The notes beneath the pieces are model-generated. The model made no database searches. It was given only the letters and a program-made list of their open reading frames with translations, and had not been told where the DNA came from. From positions 124,001 to 188,000 of the forward strand of contig CBDFKU010000020.1 in NCBI GenBank assembly GCA_965248975.1: 64,000 bases of DNA, read 5' to 3'. How positions within the stretch are numbered: position 1 is the first letter of the stretch; every line of letters starts with the position of its first letter. This stretch comes from CBDFKU01 sp965248975. Lineage in GTDB: Bacteria; Chloroflexota; Dehalococcoidia; Lucifugimonadales; JAGWBF01. Positions 50,523-59,007 of this stretch are shown one piece after another. The translations under genes were made by a program, and so were the position numbers.

Positions 50523-51641
50523 CTAGGTCAGGTGGTAGATCCTGGCAGCGTTGCCGCCGGCGATCTTGCCCTTCTCCTCTTCAGTGCACTCGGACAGGAT
50601 GTCTTCCAGTATCTCCTGGCTCCGGGGGAAGGTGGACTCCTGGTGAGGGTAGTCGGATCCCCATAGGATGTTGTCCACTCCGATAATGTCCCGGAACCGG
50701 ATGCCCATGCCGTCCTCCTGGAAACCCAGGAATACATTCCGGTAGAAATACTCGCTGGGCAGCATGTCTTCGTTGTACCGGTGCCAGTCCGGGCGTTGGA
50801 TCCTCTGGTTGTAGGTGTAGTCCAGCCGGTCCAGGAAATGGGGCGCCCAGGAAAGCTCGTGCTCCACCGATCCCACCATCAGCTTGGGGTGTCGCTCGAA
50901 CACCCCGCTGAATATAATGTCGCACAGGGACAGGCGCACCCAGTGGTCCACGTTGCAGATGCCCGCCGGCTTGGGAGAGTCGAATCCTCCGTCGAACGCC
51001 GGGGCGGGCCGGTTGGTGCCGATGTGGAGGCTGAGGGGCATCCCCAGGTCCTCGGCCGTGGCCCAAAGGGGTTCGTACACGGGAGAGTCGTATCGCTTGT
51101 CTTCCTGGGGATACACGGAGATCATGGCCCCGAGGAACCCTCGCTTGGCGCAGCGCTCCATCTCCGCCTCCGCCGCCGGGATGTCGTCGGCGTTGACCAT
51201 AGCGATGGGCTTGAGGCGCTTGGGGTCGGCGCTGCAGAACTCGGCGATCCAGTCGTTGTAGGCGCTGAAAACGGGGTTCAGGAGGTCGCTGTCGGGCACC
51301 CGGTACAGCAGGACGCCGGCTGTGGGATATAGGATGCTGACGTCGATCCCGTCCAAGTCCATGTCCTTAATGTGCTCTTCGGGTATGTATCCTCCAACCC
51401 GCACCTTGTCGTAGGTGTCCACGTTGCTAAGTTTGTCGGGTTCCTCGAACCGACGGCCCGCCTGGGACCCCGAAGTGACCGGGTTCACCATGACCTCGTC
51501 GCAGATCCACCAGTCGCCGCCGCTCTCCGTTCGCTCGATACGGGGACACCGGTCCAGATACTTGCCGTCCATCCTGCTTGTCCACAGGTCTATGGGCTCG
51601 TATATGTGGTCGTCCGAGGAGATAATTCTGTAGCCGGCCAT
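50523..51641 (-). CDS. Amidohydrolase family protein (ACMSD-like, subgroup B)
   Basis: A 372-residue TIM barrel. Metal motifs are IISSDDHIYEPIDLW, PLSLHIGTNRPAP, VGSVEHELSWAPHF and ILWGSDYPHQESTFPRS with the conserved Asp. The subgroup has an extra DGDWW-type segment (SGGDWWICDE) and SVYPQEDKRYDSPVYEPLWA, both also seen in the genes at 61366 and 62514. The usual reaction is decarboxylation or hydrolysis of a ring-derived acid. It lies head to head with the molybdenum hydroxylase gene at 51832. Confidence 0.87.
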   Translation of the reverse strand: MAGYRIISSDDHIYEPIDLWTSRMDGKYLDRCPRIERTESGGDWWICDEVMVNPVTSGSQAGRRFEEPDKLSNVDTYDKVRVGGYIPEEHIKDMDLDGIDVSILYPTAGVLLYRVPDSDLLNPVFSAYNDWIAEFCSADPKRLKPIAMVNADDIPAAEAEMERCAKRGFLGAMISVYPQEDKRYDSPVYEPLWATAEDLGMPLSLHIGTNRPAPAFDGGFDSPKPAGICNVDHWVRLSLCDIIFSGVFERHPKLMVGSVEHELSWAPHFLDRLDYTYNQRIQRPDWHRYNEDMLPSEYFYRNVFLGFQEDGMGIRFRDIIGVDNILWGSDYPHQESTFPRSQEILEDILSECTEEEKGKIAGGNAARIYHLT

Positions 51642-51737
51642 TTCGCAGCTCCTTCGCCGTCGTCAGGAGGATTTCCTGAGACTGCGGGCGATTCATGTTT
51701 AAAATTATGCTCTGAGCGTCGATGAGTGTCAACATAT

Positions 51738-51789
51738 GCCCTCACCCCGTGCCTCTCTCCCTCATGGAGAGGGGTTGGAGGGTGAGGGC
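51738..51789. repeat. Nested intergenic hairpin
   Basis: The outer stem CCCTCACC/GGTGAGGG encloses the inner CTCTCC/GGAGAG. It is REP-like and lies in the divergent promoter space between the amidohydrolase and the molybdenum hydroxylase gene, just before the TGATAGAAT of the latter. Confidence 0.55.
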
Positions 51790-51831
51790 TGTGATAGAAT
51801 TTGTGCGATGCTAGGGATGGAGGTGAGGGCC

Positions 51832-54159
51832 ATGGGTTCCAATGTGGTGCTGTCGACACAGGAGTACCGGGTGGTGGGCACCAGGCCCATCCGCCATGAT
51901 GGTACCGACAAGGTGACGGGACGAGCCCAGTACGGCGCCGACGTCAACCCGCCGGGCCTGCTCCACGGCAAGGTCCTGAGGAGCCCCCACGCTCACGCGC
52001 GCATCGTCTCCATCGACGTCAGCCAGGCCATGGCCCTGCCCGGTGTGAAGGCCGCAGTAACCTCGGCCGAGCTTCCACAGCCCGCCGGCAGGGCCGCCGA
52101 CCTGGGCGAGGGAGCTCTGGTCAACCCCAGGTTCATGAGCAACAACTGCCTGGCGGGGGACAAGGCGCTGTACGTTGGGCATGCCATCGCCGCGGTGGCG
52201 GCCACAGACCCTCACGTCGCCGAAGAGGCCCTGTCCCTGATCGAAGTAGAGTACGATGTGCTGCCCCCTGTCCTGGATGTCCTCGACGCCATGAAAGAAG
52301 ACTCCCCGGTCCTCCACGAGAGGCTGGCGACCATGACCACGCACACCATAAGGGCCGGCGGCCTTCGCTCCGAGGACGACACCGGGGAGGCCAGCAACGT
52401 GGCCAACCACATCCTCTTCGAGCTGGACGACCCGGAGAAGGGGTTTCGCGAGGCCGACTTAGTCGTAGAGCGGGAGTTCCGCACGGTGCCGGTGCACCAG
52501 GGCTACATCGAGCCCCAGTCGGCCACCGCCCTTTGGAGCACCGACGGCACCCTAACGATCTGGTGCAGCAGCCAGGGCCACTTCCAGATCAGGCAGCATA
52601 CGGCCACCATCCTGGGCATTCCCGTCTCCCGGATCAGGGTGGTCCCCATGGAGATCGGCGGAGGGTTCGGAGGGAAGTTGGTCCCCTTCCTGGAACCAGT
52701 GGCATCCCTCCTGTCCAGGAAAACGGGCCACCCGGTGAAGATGACCATGAGCAGGTCCGAGGTGTTCGAGGCCAGCGGGCCCACCTCCGGGGCTTACCTG
52801 AAGGTGAAGATGGGCGCCACCAGCGAGGGGCGCATAACGGCGGCCGACGCCTACATGGTCTACGAAGCCGGTGCCTTCCCGGGATCACCGGTGCCCGGCG
52901 CGGCCAATTGCGTCTTCGGGCCCTACGACATCCCCAACTCCCACATCGAGGGCTTCGACGTGGTACTGAACAGGCCCAAGACCGCCGCCTACCGGGCTCC
53001 AGGCGCTCCCTCCGCCGCCTTCGCCACCGAGACGGTGGTGGACGAGATCTGCGAGGCGCTGGGCATGGACCCCCTGGGCTTCCGCACTCTCAACAGCGCC
53101 CAGGAGGGCACCCGGCGAGCGACGGGACAGAGGTTCCCTCGCATCGGCTGCCTGGAAACGCTTCGGGCGGCCCAGGAGCACCCGCACTACACCGCACCGC
53201 TGGAAGGGCCCAACCGAGGTAGGGGCGTCGCCGCGGGTTTCTGGACCAACAACACCGGGCCGTCCAGCGCCACCGCTAGCGTCAACCCCGACGGTACCGT
53301 TAGCCTGGTGGAGGGCTCTCCCGACATCGGTGGTAGCAGGGCGGTGGCCGCCATGCACGTCGCCGAGGTGCTGGGGATCCGCGCCGAGGACGTCAGGCCC
53401 GCTATCGGCGATACCGACTCGGTGGGCTTCACGTCGACCACCGGCGGAAGCGGCGTGGCCTTCAAGACGGGCTGGGCCTGCTACGAGGCGGCCCAGGACG
53501 TCCGCAGCCAGATGGTCCAACGGGCCGCCCTGGTCTGGGATGTTCCATCCGATGACGTGGAGTACGCAGATGGCGTCCTGTCCCACGCCTCGGACTCGGA
53601 GCTCCGGCTGACTTTCAAGGGGCTAGCGGCGATGCTGAACTCCACTGGCGGGCCCATCGTAGGCCGGGCCAACGTGGATCCCGGGGGAGTAGGTACCGCC
53701 TTCGCCGTTCACATCGTCGACGTGGAGGTGGACCCCGAGACCGGGAAGGTGGACATCCTGCGCTACACCGCCGTCCAGGACGCCGGCAAGGCCGTCCATC
53801 CCGACTACGTGGAGGGCCAGATGCAGGGCGGTGTGTCCCAGGGGGTCGGCTGGGCCCTCAACGAAGAGTACTTCCTGAACGAAGAGGGCGAGATGGTCAA
53901 CTCCACCTTCCTCGACTACCGCATGCCCACCAGCCTGGACCTGCCCATGATCGACACGGTGATTGTGGAGGTAGCCAACCCCGGACACCCTTATGGCGTC
54001 CGGGGAGTGGGGGAGGTCCCCCTGGTGCCCCCCATGGCCGCCGTAGCAAACGCCATATACAACGCCGTCGGCGTCAGGATGAGGAAGCTTCCCATGTCTC
54101 CCGGAAATGTGCTGGAGGCACTGTGGGAAAAGCGGCCGAACGGTGAGGGCAGCCCGTAG
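51832..54159 (+). CDS. Xanthine dehydrogenase-type molybdopterin-binding subunit, paralogue 1
   Basis: A 775-residue large subunit of a molybdenum hydroxylase. GRAQYGADVNPPGLLHGKVLRSPHAHA is the N-terminal domain opening, GGGFGGKLVPFLEP the cofactor loop, AYRAPGAPSAAF the active-site loop (not the AYRCSFR of form I CO dehydrogenase), and VRGVGEVPLVPPMAA holds the catalytic Glu. It should hydroxylate a heterocycle or aldehyde using water. No FAD or iron-sulfur subunit gene is adjacent. The ATG at 51832 is chosen from GGAGGTG six bases upstream and from the match to paralogue 2 (SNVVLST). Confidence 0.9.
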   Translation: MGSNVVLSTQEYRVVGTRPIRHDGTDKVTGRAQYGADVNPPGLLHGKVLRSPHAHARIVSIDVSQAMALPGVKAAVTSAELPQPAGRAADLGEGALVNPRFMSNNCLAGDKALYVGHAIAAVAATDPHVAEEALSLIEVEYDVLPPVLDVLDAMKEDSPVLHERLATMTTHTIRAGGLRSEDDTGEASNVANHILFELDDPEKGFREADLVVEREFRTVPVHQGYIEPQSATALWSTDGTLTIWCSSQGHFQIRQHTATILGIPVSRIRVVPMEIGGGFGGKLVPFLEPVASLLSRKTGHPVKMTMSRSEVFEASGPTSGAYLKVKMGATSEGRITAADAYMVYEAGAFPGSPVPGAANCVFGPYDIPNSHIEGFDVVLNRPKTAAYRAPGAPSAAFATETVVDEICEALGMDPLGFRTLNSAQEGTRRATGQRFPRIGCLETLRAAQEHPHYTAPLEGPNRGRGVAAGFWTNNTGPSSATASVNPDGTVSLVEGSPDIGGSRAVAAMHVAEVLGIRAEDVRPAIGDTDSVGFTSTTGGSGVAFKTGWACYEAAQDVRSQMVQRAALVWDVPSDDVEYADGVLSHASDSELRLTFKGLAAMLNSTGGPIVGRANVDPGGVGTAFAVHIVDVEVDPETGKVDILRYTAVQDAGKAVHPDYVEGQMQGGVSQGVGWALNEEYFLNEEGEMVNSTFLDYRMPTSLDLPMIDTVIVEVANPGHPYGVRGVGEVPLVPPMAAVANAIYNAVGVRMRKLPMSPGNVLEALWEKRPNGEGSP

Positions 54160-54183
54160 TCTCAGGCTGTCCGGAGGGTACAC

Positions 54184-54654
54184 ATGATCTGGGAGGAGTT
54201 CCGGCGCAGCTCTCCCGAGTTGGCCGCCCTGGGCGAGGAGAGGTTCGAGCGCACCGGCCTGGTGCTGATAGCCACCCTCAGGAAGGATGGCTGGCCCCGG
54301 ATTAGCCCGGTGGAGCCCCTCATCGCCGATGGGCAGCTCTATCTGGGAATGATGTGGGAGTCCAGGAAGGCCCTTGACCTGCTGCGCGACCCTCGCTGCA
54401 CGGTGCACAACACCATCACGAACAAGGATGCCAGCGAGGGGGAGTTCAAGGTGTACGGGCGGGCGGTGGACGTTCGGGACCCTGAGATCCGGCGGCGCTA
54501 CGGCGGCGCCCTGTACCGGAAGTTGGGTTTCAAGCCCGAGGAGCCGGAGTACCACCTGTTTTCGGTGGACATCGAGGGCGTCGCCTTCTCCATCCTCAGG
54601 AACAACGAGACCTGGGATCGCAAGGTTTGGAAGTCGGGAGGTGAAGGGCAATGA
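54184..54654 (+). CDS. PPOX/flavin-reductase-like split-barrel protein
   Basis: A 156-residue protein of the pyridoxamine 5'-phosphate oxidase fold (RTGLVLIATLRKDGWPRISP, LYLGMMWESRKALDLLRDPR, VHNTITNKDASEGEFKVYGRA). Such proteins bind FMN, F420 or heme and reduce small substrates. The start overlaps nothing, but the stop overlaps the next ATG (ATGA). It lies 24 bp after the molybdenum hydroxylase gene, so it may belong to the same transcript. Confidence 0.82.
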   Translation: MIWEEFRRSSPELAALGEERFERTGLVLIATLRKDGWPRISPVEPLIADGQLYLGMMWESRKALDLLRDPRCTVHNTITNKDASEGEFKVYGRAVDVRDPEIRRRYGGALYRKLGFKPEEPEYHLFSVDIEGVAFSILRNNETWDRKVWKSGGEGQ

Positions 54655-55460
54655 TCCGTTTCCTGAAATGGCTGCTCAGGCTGCTCACCTTTGGTCTGAT
54701 CGGCAGGGAGCCCAGCCCAGCCCCCGACCCTGATGGGAGACATACCGCCCCGTCTTCGGGTTCCGCGCCATCGACGAAGGCGATAGTCAGCCTGCTGGTG
54801 TTCCCCGCCCTGGCCGAAGACGCACAGTTCGACACTACCGTAGAGGTGGACGGCGACCGGTACTACACCTCTTCGCCCTGGGGGCTCTCCATGGCCAAGG
54901 TGAACGAAGCCATCAGGTTCGCCGAGGACTGGCTGGCGGCCGCCCTCGGGACCAGGATCGCCTGGAACCCGGTGGTGCTGGTGAACTCCCGCAGAAACCT
55001 CTCCGAGTGGCGATCCCGGAACATCTCCCTGATCAGGGACGAAGTCGAGGAGCTGGGCCTGCCCTGGACTGACGACTACATCTACCTGGCCTTCGTGCGG
55101 GGGATGGGAGGGTACGCCGGCGGCATCCGCTACGAAAACGGCAACGCCGGCTACGCCATGGTGGGAGACATTTGCCTGGAAGCCGTCTGCGAGTACCCGG
55201 CGCCCACGTCCGGCTCCGTGATCCTGGACGGCTGGCCCGCCAACTCCTTCGGACTTGTCGGCCAGAGCGGTGCCTTCATCCACGAGGCGCTGCACGGCCT
55301 GGACCTGCCTCACCCCGACGGCTGGCCCGAGGGCGACCGACCCGAGTGGGACGAGACGCTGATGGGCCACTGGTGGAACATGCCCGACTTCCGCAACACC
55401 CGGGGCCTGACCCAGAGGGAGGTTGACCGGGTGCTGCGGTGGACCGGTCCTTTAGAATAG
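54651..55460 (+). CDS. Putative zinc metalloprotease (metzincin-like)
   Basis: A 269-residue protein. An N-terminal hydrophobic segment (IRFLKWLLRLLTFGLIG) may anchor it. A C-terminal active site reads FIHEALHGLDLPHPDGWPEG: HExxH plus a third His six residues on, with Asp in place of the Gly of the metzincin consensus HExxHxxGxxH. ETLMGHWW could be the Met turn. It may act on extracytoplasmic proteins. It is translationally coupled to the PPOX gene. Confidence 0.6.
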   Translation: MIRFLKWLLRLLTFGLIGREPSPAPDPDGRHTAPSSGSAPSTKAIVSLLVFPALAEDAQFDTTVEVDGDRYYTSSPWGLSMAKVNEAIRFAEDWLAAALGTRIAWNPVVLVNSRRNLSEWRSRNISLIRDEVEELGLPWTDDYIYLAFVRGMGGYAGGIRYENGNAGYAMVGDICLEAVCEYPAPTSGSVILDGWPANSFGLVGQSGAFIHEALHGLDLPHPDGWPEGDRPEWDETLMGHWWNMPDFRNTRGLTQREVDRVLRWTGPLE

Positions 55461-55484
55461 CGCCGCGGACACTACCCCTCTGAC

Positions 55485-56510
55485 ATGTTATGGTATTTCG
55501 CCCCTGCAGGCGTGTTACTCGTCTTTTTTGGCGCAATACTGGGCGTTTACCCTCTGTCTAGCGACGGAGACGATGTCCGAGCCATGTTACAGGTGACGGC
55601 CGGCGCATTGATCACGGTCTTCGCCCTGGCGCTGACGATATTGCTCGTCGGTGCCCAGCTCTTTGCTCGTTACAGTTACAGGTTGGTGGGGTCAAGGGTC
55701 TTCTTCCCCGGTACCTTCGCATACTTCATTGGTTTCATCATCATCGTGATTTACACCCTGGCGCTGGTGGCGGGATTCCATTTTGAGACGACTGCTAATG
55801 CCCCTATTGAGATCCAGGCAAAGATAAGTTTCGGTCTGGCGGGGCTCCTGCTTGCCTCTTTAGTCCCGTTCTTCTATTTCATCTTCAAGTATCGCCTGGA
55901 TCCCGCACGTGTGATAGAGGGGCAACAGACCGAGGCAAAGAAGCCGAGCCATAAACCCGATACAGCGAAAGACGATGATTTACCGGAGGGGGCTAATAAC
56001 ATTTTCCTGATAGCCAGTAGCGCCTACGCCCTCCGGGACTATGATACTGTCAACAAGGCGATGCAGGCTCTCGCCGACGTTGCCAGAACTGCCTATGAGG
56101 GAGGGCGATTCTCCCAAGGCAAGAAGGTCTTCGAGAAGATGCGTGACTTCGCTGTAATGGTAGTGGACGATTTCGGTTTGATTAGGACAATCATGGACAT
56201 CTTGGAGCAAACGGGGAAGCAGGTCGTAAGGACTAAGGCCCCCATACCACGTAAAGATGCAGATGAGCCTGCTGGCGCTTTGGTTAACGTAGGCCTCAGA
56301 GCCCTCCCGACGGACGAGGACGTTTCCAGTTGGGTCGCCAACGCCCTGGGGAATCTCGGAAGCGAGAATCCCTCGCATCAGGGGGATGCGCGTGCTTCCA
56401 TAGTGGAATTCTTAAAAACACTGCGCAAAGAGGCGGTAAAAACCGGCAGGGAGCGTACTCGACGTTTGTGTGAAGGAAGCCTCGTGAGGGTTTGGCCTAC
56501 GGCCTCGTGA
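55485..56510 (+). CDS. DUF2254-like membrane protein
   Basis: A 341-residue protein with three or four N-terminal membrane helices (FAPAGVLLVFFGAILGVYP, AGALITVFALALTILLVGA, FPGTFAYFIGFIIIVIYTLA, ISFGLAGLLLASLVPFFYFIF). A long soluble part follows (LPEGANNIFLIASSAYALRD, LADVARTAYEGGRFSQGKKV). The helix pattern and the RVFFPG-type turns resemble DUF2254 proteins of unknown function. Codon and base use are a little less GC-rich than in its neighbours, which may reflect transfer. No partner is evident. Confidence 0.55.
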   Translation: MLWYFAPAGVLLVFFGAILGVYPLSSDGDDVRAMLQVTAGALITVFALALTILLVGAQLFARYSYRLVGSRVFFPGTFAYFIGFIIIVIYTLALVAGFHFETTANAPIEIQAKISFGLAGLLLASLVPFFYFIFKYRLDPARVIEGQQTEAKKPSHKPDTAKDDDLPEGANNIFLIASSAYALRDYDTVNKAMQALADVARTAYEGGRFSQGKKVFEKMRDFAVMVVDDFGLIRTIMDILEQTGKQVVRTKAPIPRKDADEPAGALVNVGLRALPTDEDVSSWVANALGNLGSENPSHQGDARASIVEFLKTLRKEAVKTGRERTRRLCEGSLVRVWPTAS

Positions 56511-56634
56511 CGTCGGTTTGCCCGACCACCGAGGTCTCATATTGTAGACCCAACACATGAAGACCCTGTCATCGGCAACTGGTAAAGAGCTAGTCGAGCA
56601 AACGGCGATGTCCTCTTGGGACTGAGCTCGCGTG

Positions 56635-57798
56635 TTATTCGTCTATGTGATAAAGCCGGGCCGGGTTGTCCCACAGGACCTTCCTCTTGGTCTCGGCAGA
56701 GAGATCGGGGCTGTCCACGATCTTCTCCAGCACGTTGGGGAACGTCGCGTCCTCTGGGTGGGGGAAGTCGGTGGCCGTGATGATGTTGTCGTTCCCCTGA
56801 AAGTCCGTCACGTACTTGAGCCCGGGCTCGTCGGGCTCCGATGAGATGAAGCACTGGCGCTTCCAGTAAAGGGACGGCGGATGCGGCGTGTCCACGTTAT
56901 CGCCCAGCCGCTCCCACCGGTCGTCCAGCCACCACACCCAGAAGGGGACCCAGCTGGCGGAGGACTCCAGGAAGATGACCTTTAGGTCCGGGAACCTCTC
57001 CAGGGGTCCTGAGGCCATGGCCAGGAAGCTGATCATGTTCTCCAACGGAAATGCGCAGGCCTGGCCCAGGGCCAGGTGGCCCACCTCCAGGGTGCCGGCG
57101 GGCATAAATCCGTTGCCGTTGGACTGGTGCAGGCCCAATGGGACGCCCAGCTCTGATATCTCTCGCCAGAGACGGTCCATGTTCGCGTCGGCCAGCGAGG
57201 TGCCCTGCTCCATCTGGGGCATCAGGGTGAGGGCCTTGAACCCCAGCTCCCTGACGCACCGTCGGGCCTCCAGGGCCGCCGTTTCCGGATCCCTGGTGTC
57301 CAGGCGGCCGACGCCGACGAGCCGTCCCTGGCCGCCCTCGCAGAAGTCGTAGAGCCAGTTGTTGTACGCACGGCATAGGGCCGCCGCAACCCTGGGGTCC
57401 ATGCCGGGGACCCCGGTGATGAACAGGCCGGCCGTGGGGTAGATCACCAGGTAGTCGATCCCCGTCATATCCAGGTAGTCCACGTATGACTGGGGAGAGA
57501 AGCTGCTGTCGATCCAGTGGGAATAGGCTTCGGTGTAGTCCCTGGACACCCCGTCCTTCCCCAGTATGTACTTCACCCGTCCTACGTCTTTCTTCCTGCC
57601 CTCGCGACGGAGCGCCTGTCCCATGGGCATCCTGAAACCGTTCATCAGGACCTTCAGGGTGAAGGTGGGAGGATCGCCCTCGATGAGCTCGTGGTAGACC
57701 GGGTAGTACTGGAACTCGGGCTCCACGTAGCGTTCCCACAGGTCTTTGGGCTCCATGGCGTGGCTGTCGGCGTCGATGATCTTGTAGCCCTTGAACAT
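56635..57798 (-). CDS. Amidohydrolase family protein (ACMSD-like, subgroup A)
   Basis: A 387-residue TIM barrel starting MFKGYKIIDADSHAMEPKDLW (ATG at 57798, GGAGA upstream). It shares its opening and the ending KVLWDNPARLYHIDE with the gene at 20912. Metal motifs include LGLHQSNGNGF (with His) and TATDFPHPEDATFPNV. The substrate is unknown. It is divergent from the luciferase-like gene at 57991. Confidence 0.87.
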   Translation of the reverse strand: MFKGYKIIDADSHAMEPKDLWERYVEPEFQYYPVYHELIEGDPPTFTLKVLMNGFRMPMGQALRREGRKKDVGRVKYILGKDGVSRDYTEAYSHWIDSSFSPQSYVDYLDMTGIDYLVIYPTAGLFITGVPGMDPRVAAALCRAYNNWLYDFCEGGQGRLVGVGRLDTRDPETAALEARRCVRELGFKALTLMPQMEQGTSLADANMDRLWREISELGVPLGLHQSNGNGFMPAGTLEVGHLALGQACAFPLENMISFLAMASGPLERFPDLKVIFLESSASWVPFWVWWLDDRWERLGDNVDTPHPPSLYWKRQCFISSEPDEPGLKYVTDFQGNDNIITATDFPHPEDATFPNVLEKIVDSPDLSAETKRKVLWDNPARLYHIDE

Positions 57799-57921
57799 GG
57801 CGGCGTCTCCCAAGCGGCGGTCCGGGGTTGGCACCAATATAGTTTGGGCCTAAGGCATTGTCAACGACCGTCCACAAGTGGCTTGATGGATGAAGGTGCG
57901 GTCACTACAATTGCTTTCATG

Positions 57922-57953
57922 CCCTCTCCTTGTCCTGTCAAAGGAGGAGAGGG
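57922..57953. repeat. Intergenic hairpin
   Basis: Stem CCCTCTCCT/AGGAGAGGG around a 14-base loop between two divergent genes. It is related in composition to the hairpins at 4701 and 51738. Confidence 0.5.
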
Positions 57954-57990
57954 GGATACCTAGGATTCGGCCCAACGAAGGAGACCGGCC

Positions 57991-58908
57991 ATGAAGGTGG
58001 GATTGTTCGTGTTCACGACGGCGGACTCGGTGGACCCCGGCGTGCTTGCCAGGCGCGCCGAGGAGCTGGGGTTCGAGTCCTTTTGGGTGCCGGAGCACCC
58101 CATCATCCCGGTGCACTTCGCCACGCCAACAGCCGACGGAGGCCCCCTGCCTTCTGTCTACAACAAGATACTGGACCCATTCGTCGCCCTGGCCCGGGCC
58201 TCGGCCACCACCAGCACCATTGGGCTGGGGACCGCCATCTGCCTGGTTCCCGAGAGGGACCCCATCGTGCTAGCCAAGGAGGTCGCTACCCTGGACCATC
58301 TCTCGGGCGGCCGGTTCTTATTCGGCATCGGCGCGGGCTGGATCCGAGAGGAGACGGAGATCATGGGGGCCGATTTTTCCCATCGCTGGACCCAGACCAG
58401 GGAAGCCATCATGGCGATGAAGGAGCTGTGGACCAAGGACGAATCGGAGTACCACGGGAAGTACTATGACTTCCCACCCGTGCGGTCTTTCCCCAAGCCG
58501 ATACAGGTGCCCCATCCTCCGATCATCCTGGGAGGAGATGGATGGGCCCGTAACCGGAAGGCCGGAGAAGACCCTGCCCTGGCCCGTGGACGCGCCCCAG
58601 CCGTATTCCGGCGCATCGTGGAGTGGGGCGACGGCTGGATGCCCGGAGGCGCCTCCCTGGACGACATCAGGGAGGGCCGGGCGATCCTGGACCGGCTAGC
58701 CGGCGAGGCCGGAAGGGATCCCGCTTCCCTGGGAATCATGGCCTTCTGCCCGGGAACCCTGTTTGGGAGGAACGAGTTCAAGAACAGGCAGGGTATCGGG
58801 GAGCTGGAGGCAGCTGGAGCGGACCGGGTGAGCCTCTGGCTGAACAACGACACCGACGAGAAGGCAGCCCTAGCGGAGATGGAGGACATCGCCCGCGACG
58901 TGCTGTGA
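57991..58908 (+). CDS. Luciferase-like (LLM class) F420-dependent oxidoreductase
   Basis: A 305-residue TIM barrel. ARRAEELGFESFWVPEHP, TSTIGLGTAICLVPERDPIVLAKE, SGGRFLFGIGAGWIREE, KYYDFPPVRSFPKPIQ and PPIILGGDG are canonical LLM F420-dependent family motifs. It probably transfers hydride between F420 and an organic substrate. GAAGGAG precedes the ATG. It lies about 100 bp before the molybdenum hydroxylase paralogue 2, and the two may act in one route. Confidence 0.88.
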   Translation: MKVGLFVFTTADSVDPGVLARRAEELGFESFWVPEHPIIPVHFATPTADGGPLPSVYNKILDPFVALARASATTSTIGLGTAICLVPERDPIVLAKEVATLDHLSGGRFLFGIGAGWIREETEIMGADFSHRWTQTREAIMAMKELWTKDESEYHGKYYDFPPVRSFPKPIQVPHPPIILGGDGWARNRKAGEDPALARGRAPAVFRRIVEWGDGWMPGGASLDDIREGRAILDRLAGEAGRDPASLGIMAFCPGTLFGRNEFKNRQGIGELEAAGADRVSLWLNNDTDEKAALAEMEDIARDVL

Positions 58909-59007
58909 CGCCAGGGCTATATCGGACACGGTTTCCCGGTTAGTATTCGGGACCTGTGATAGAATCGTGATATCCCTCTAGGTCAACCACCAGGAGGTGT
59001 CCAGCCG

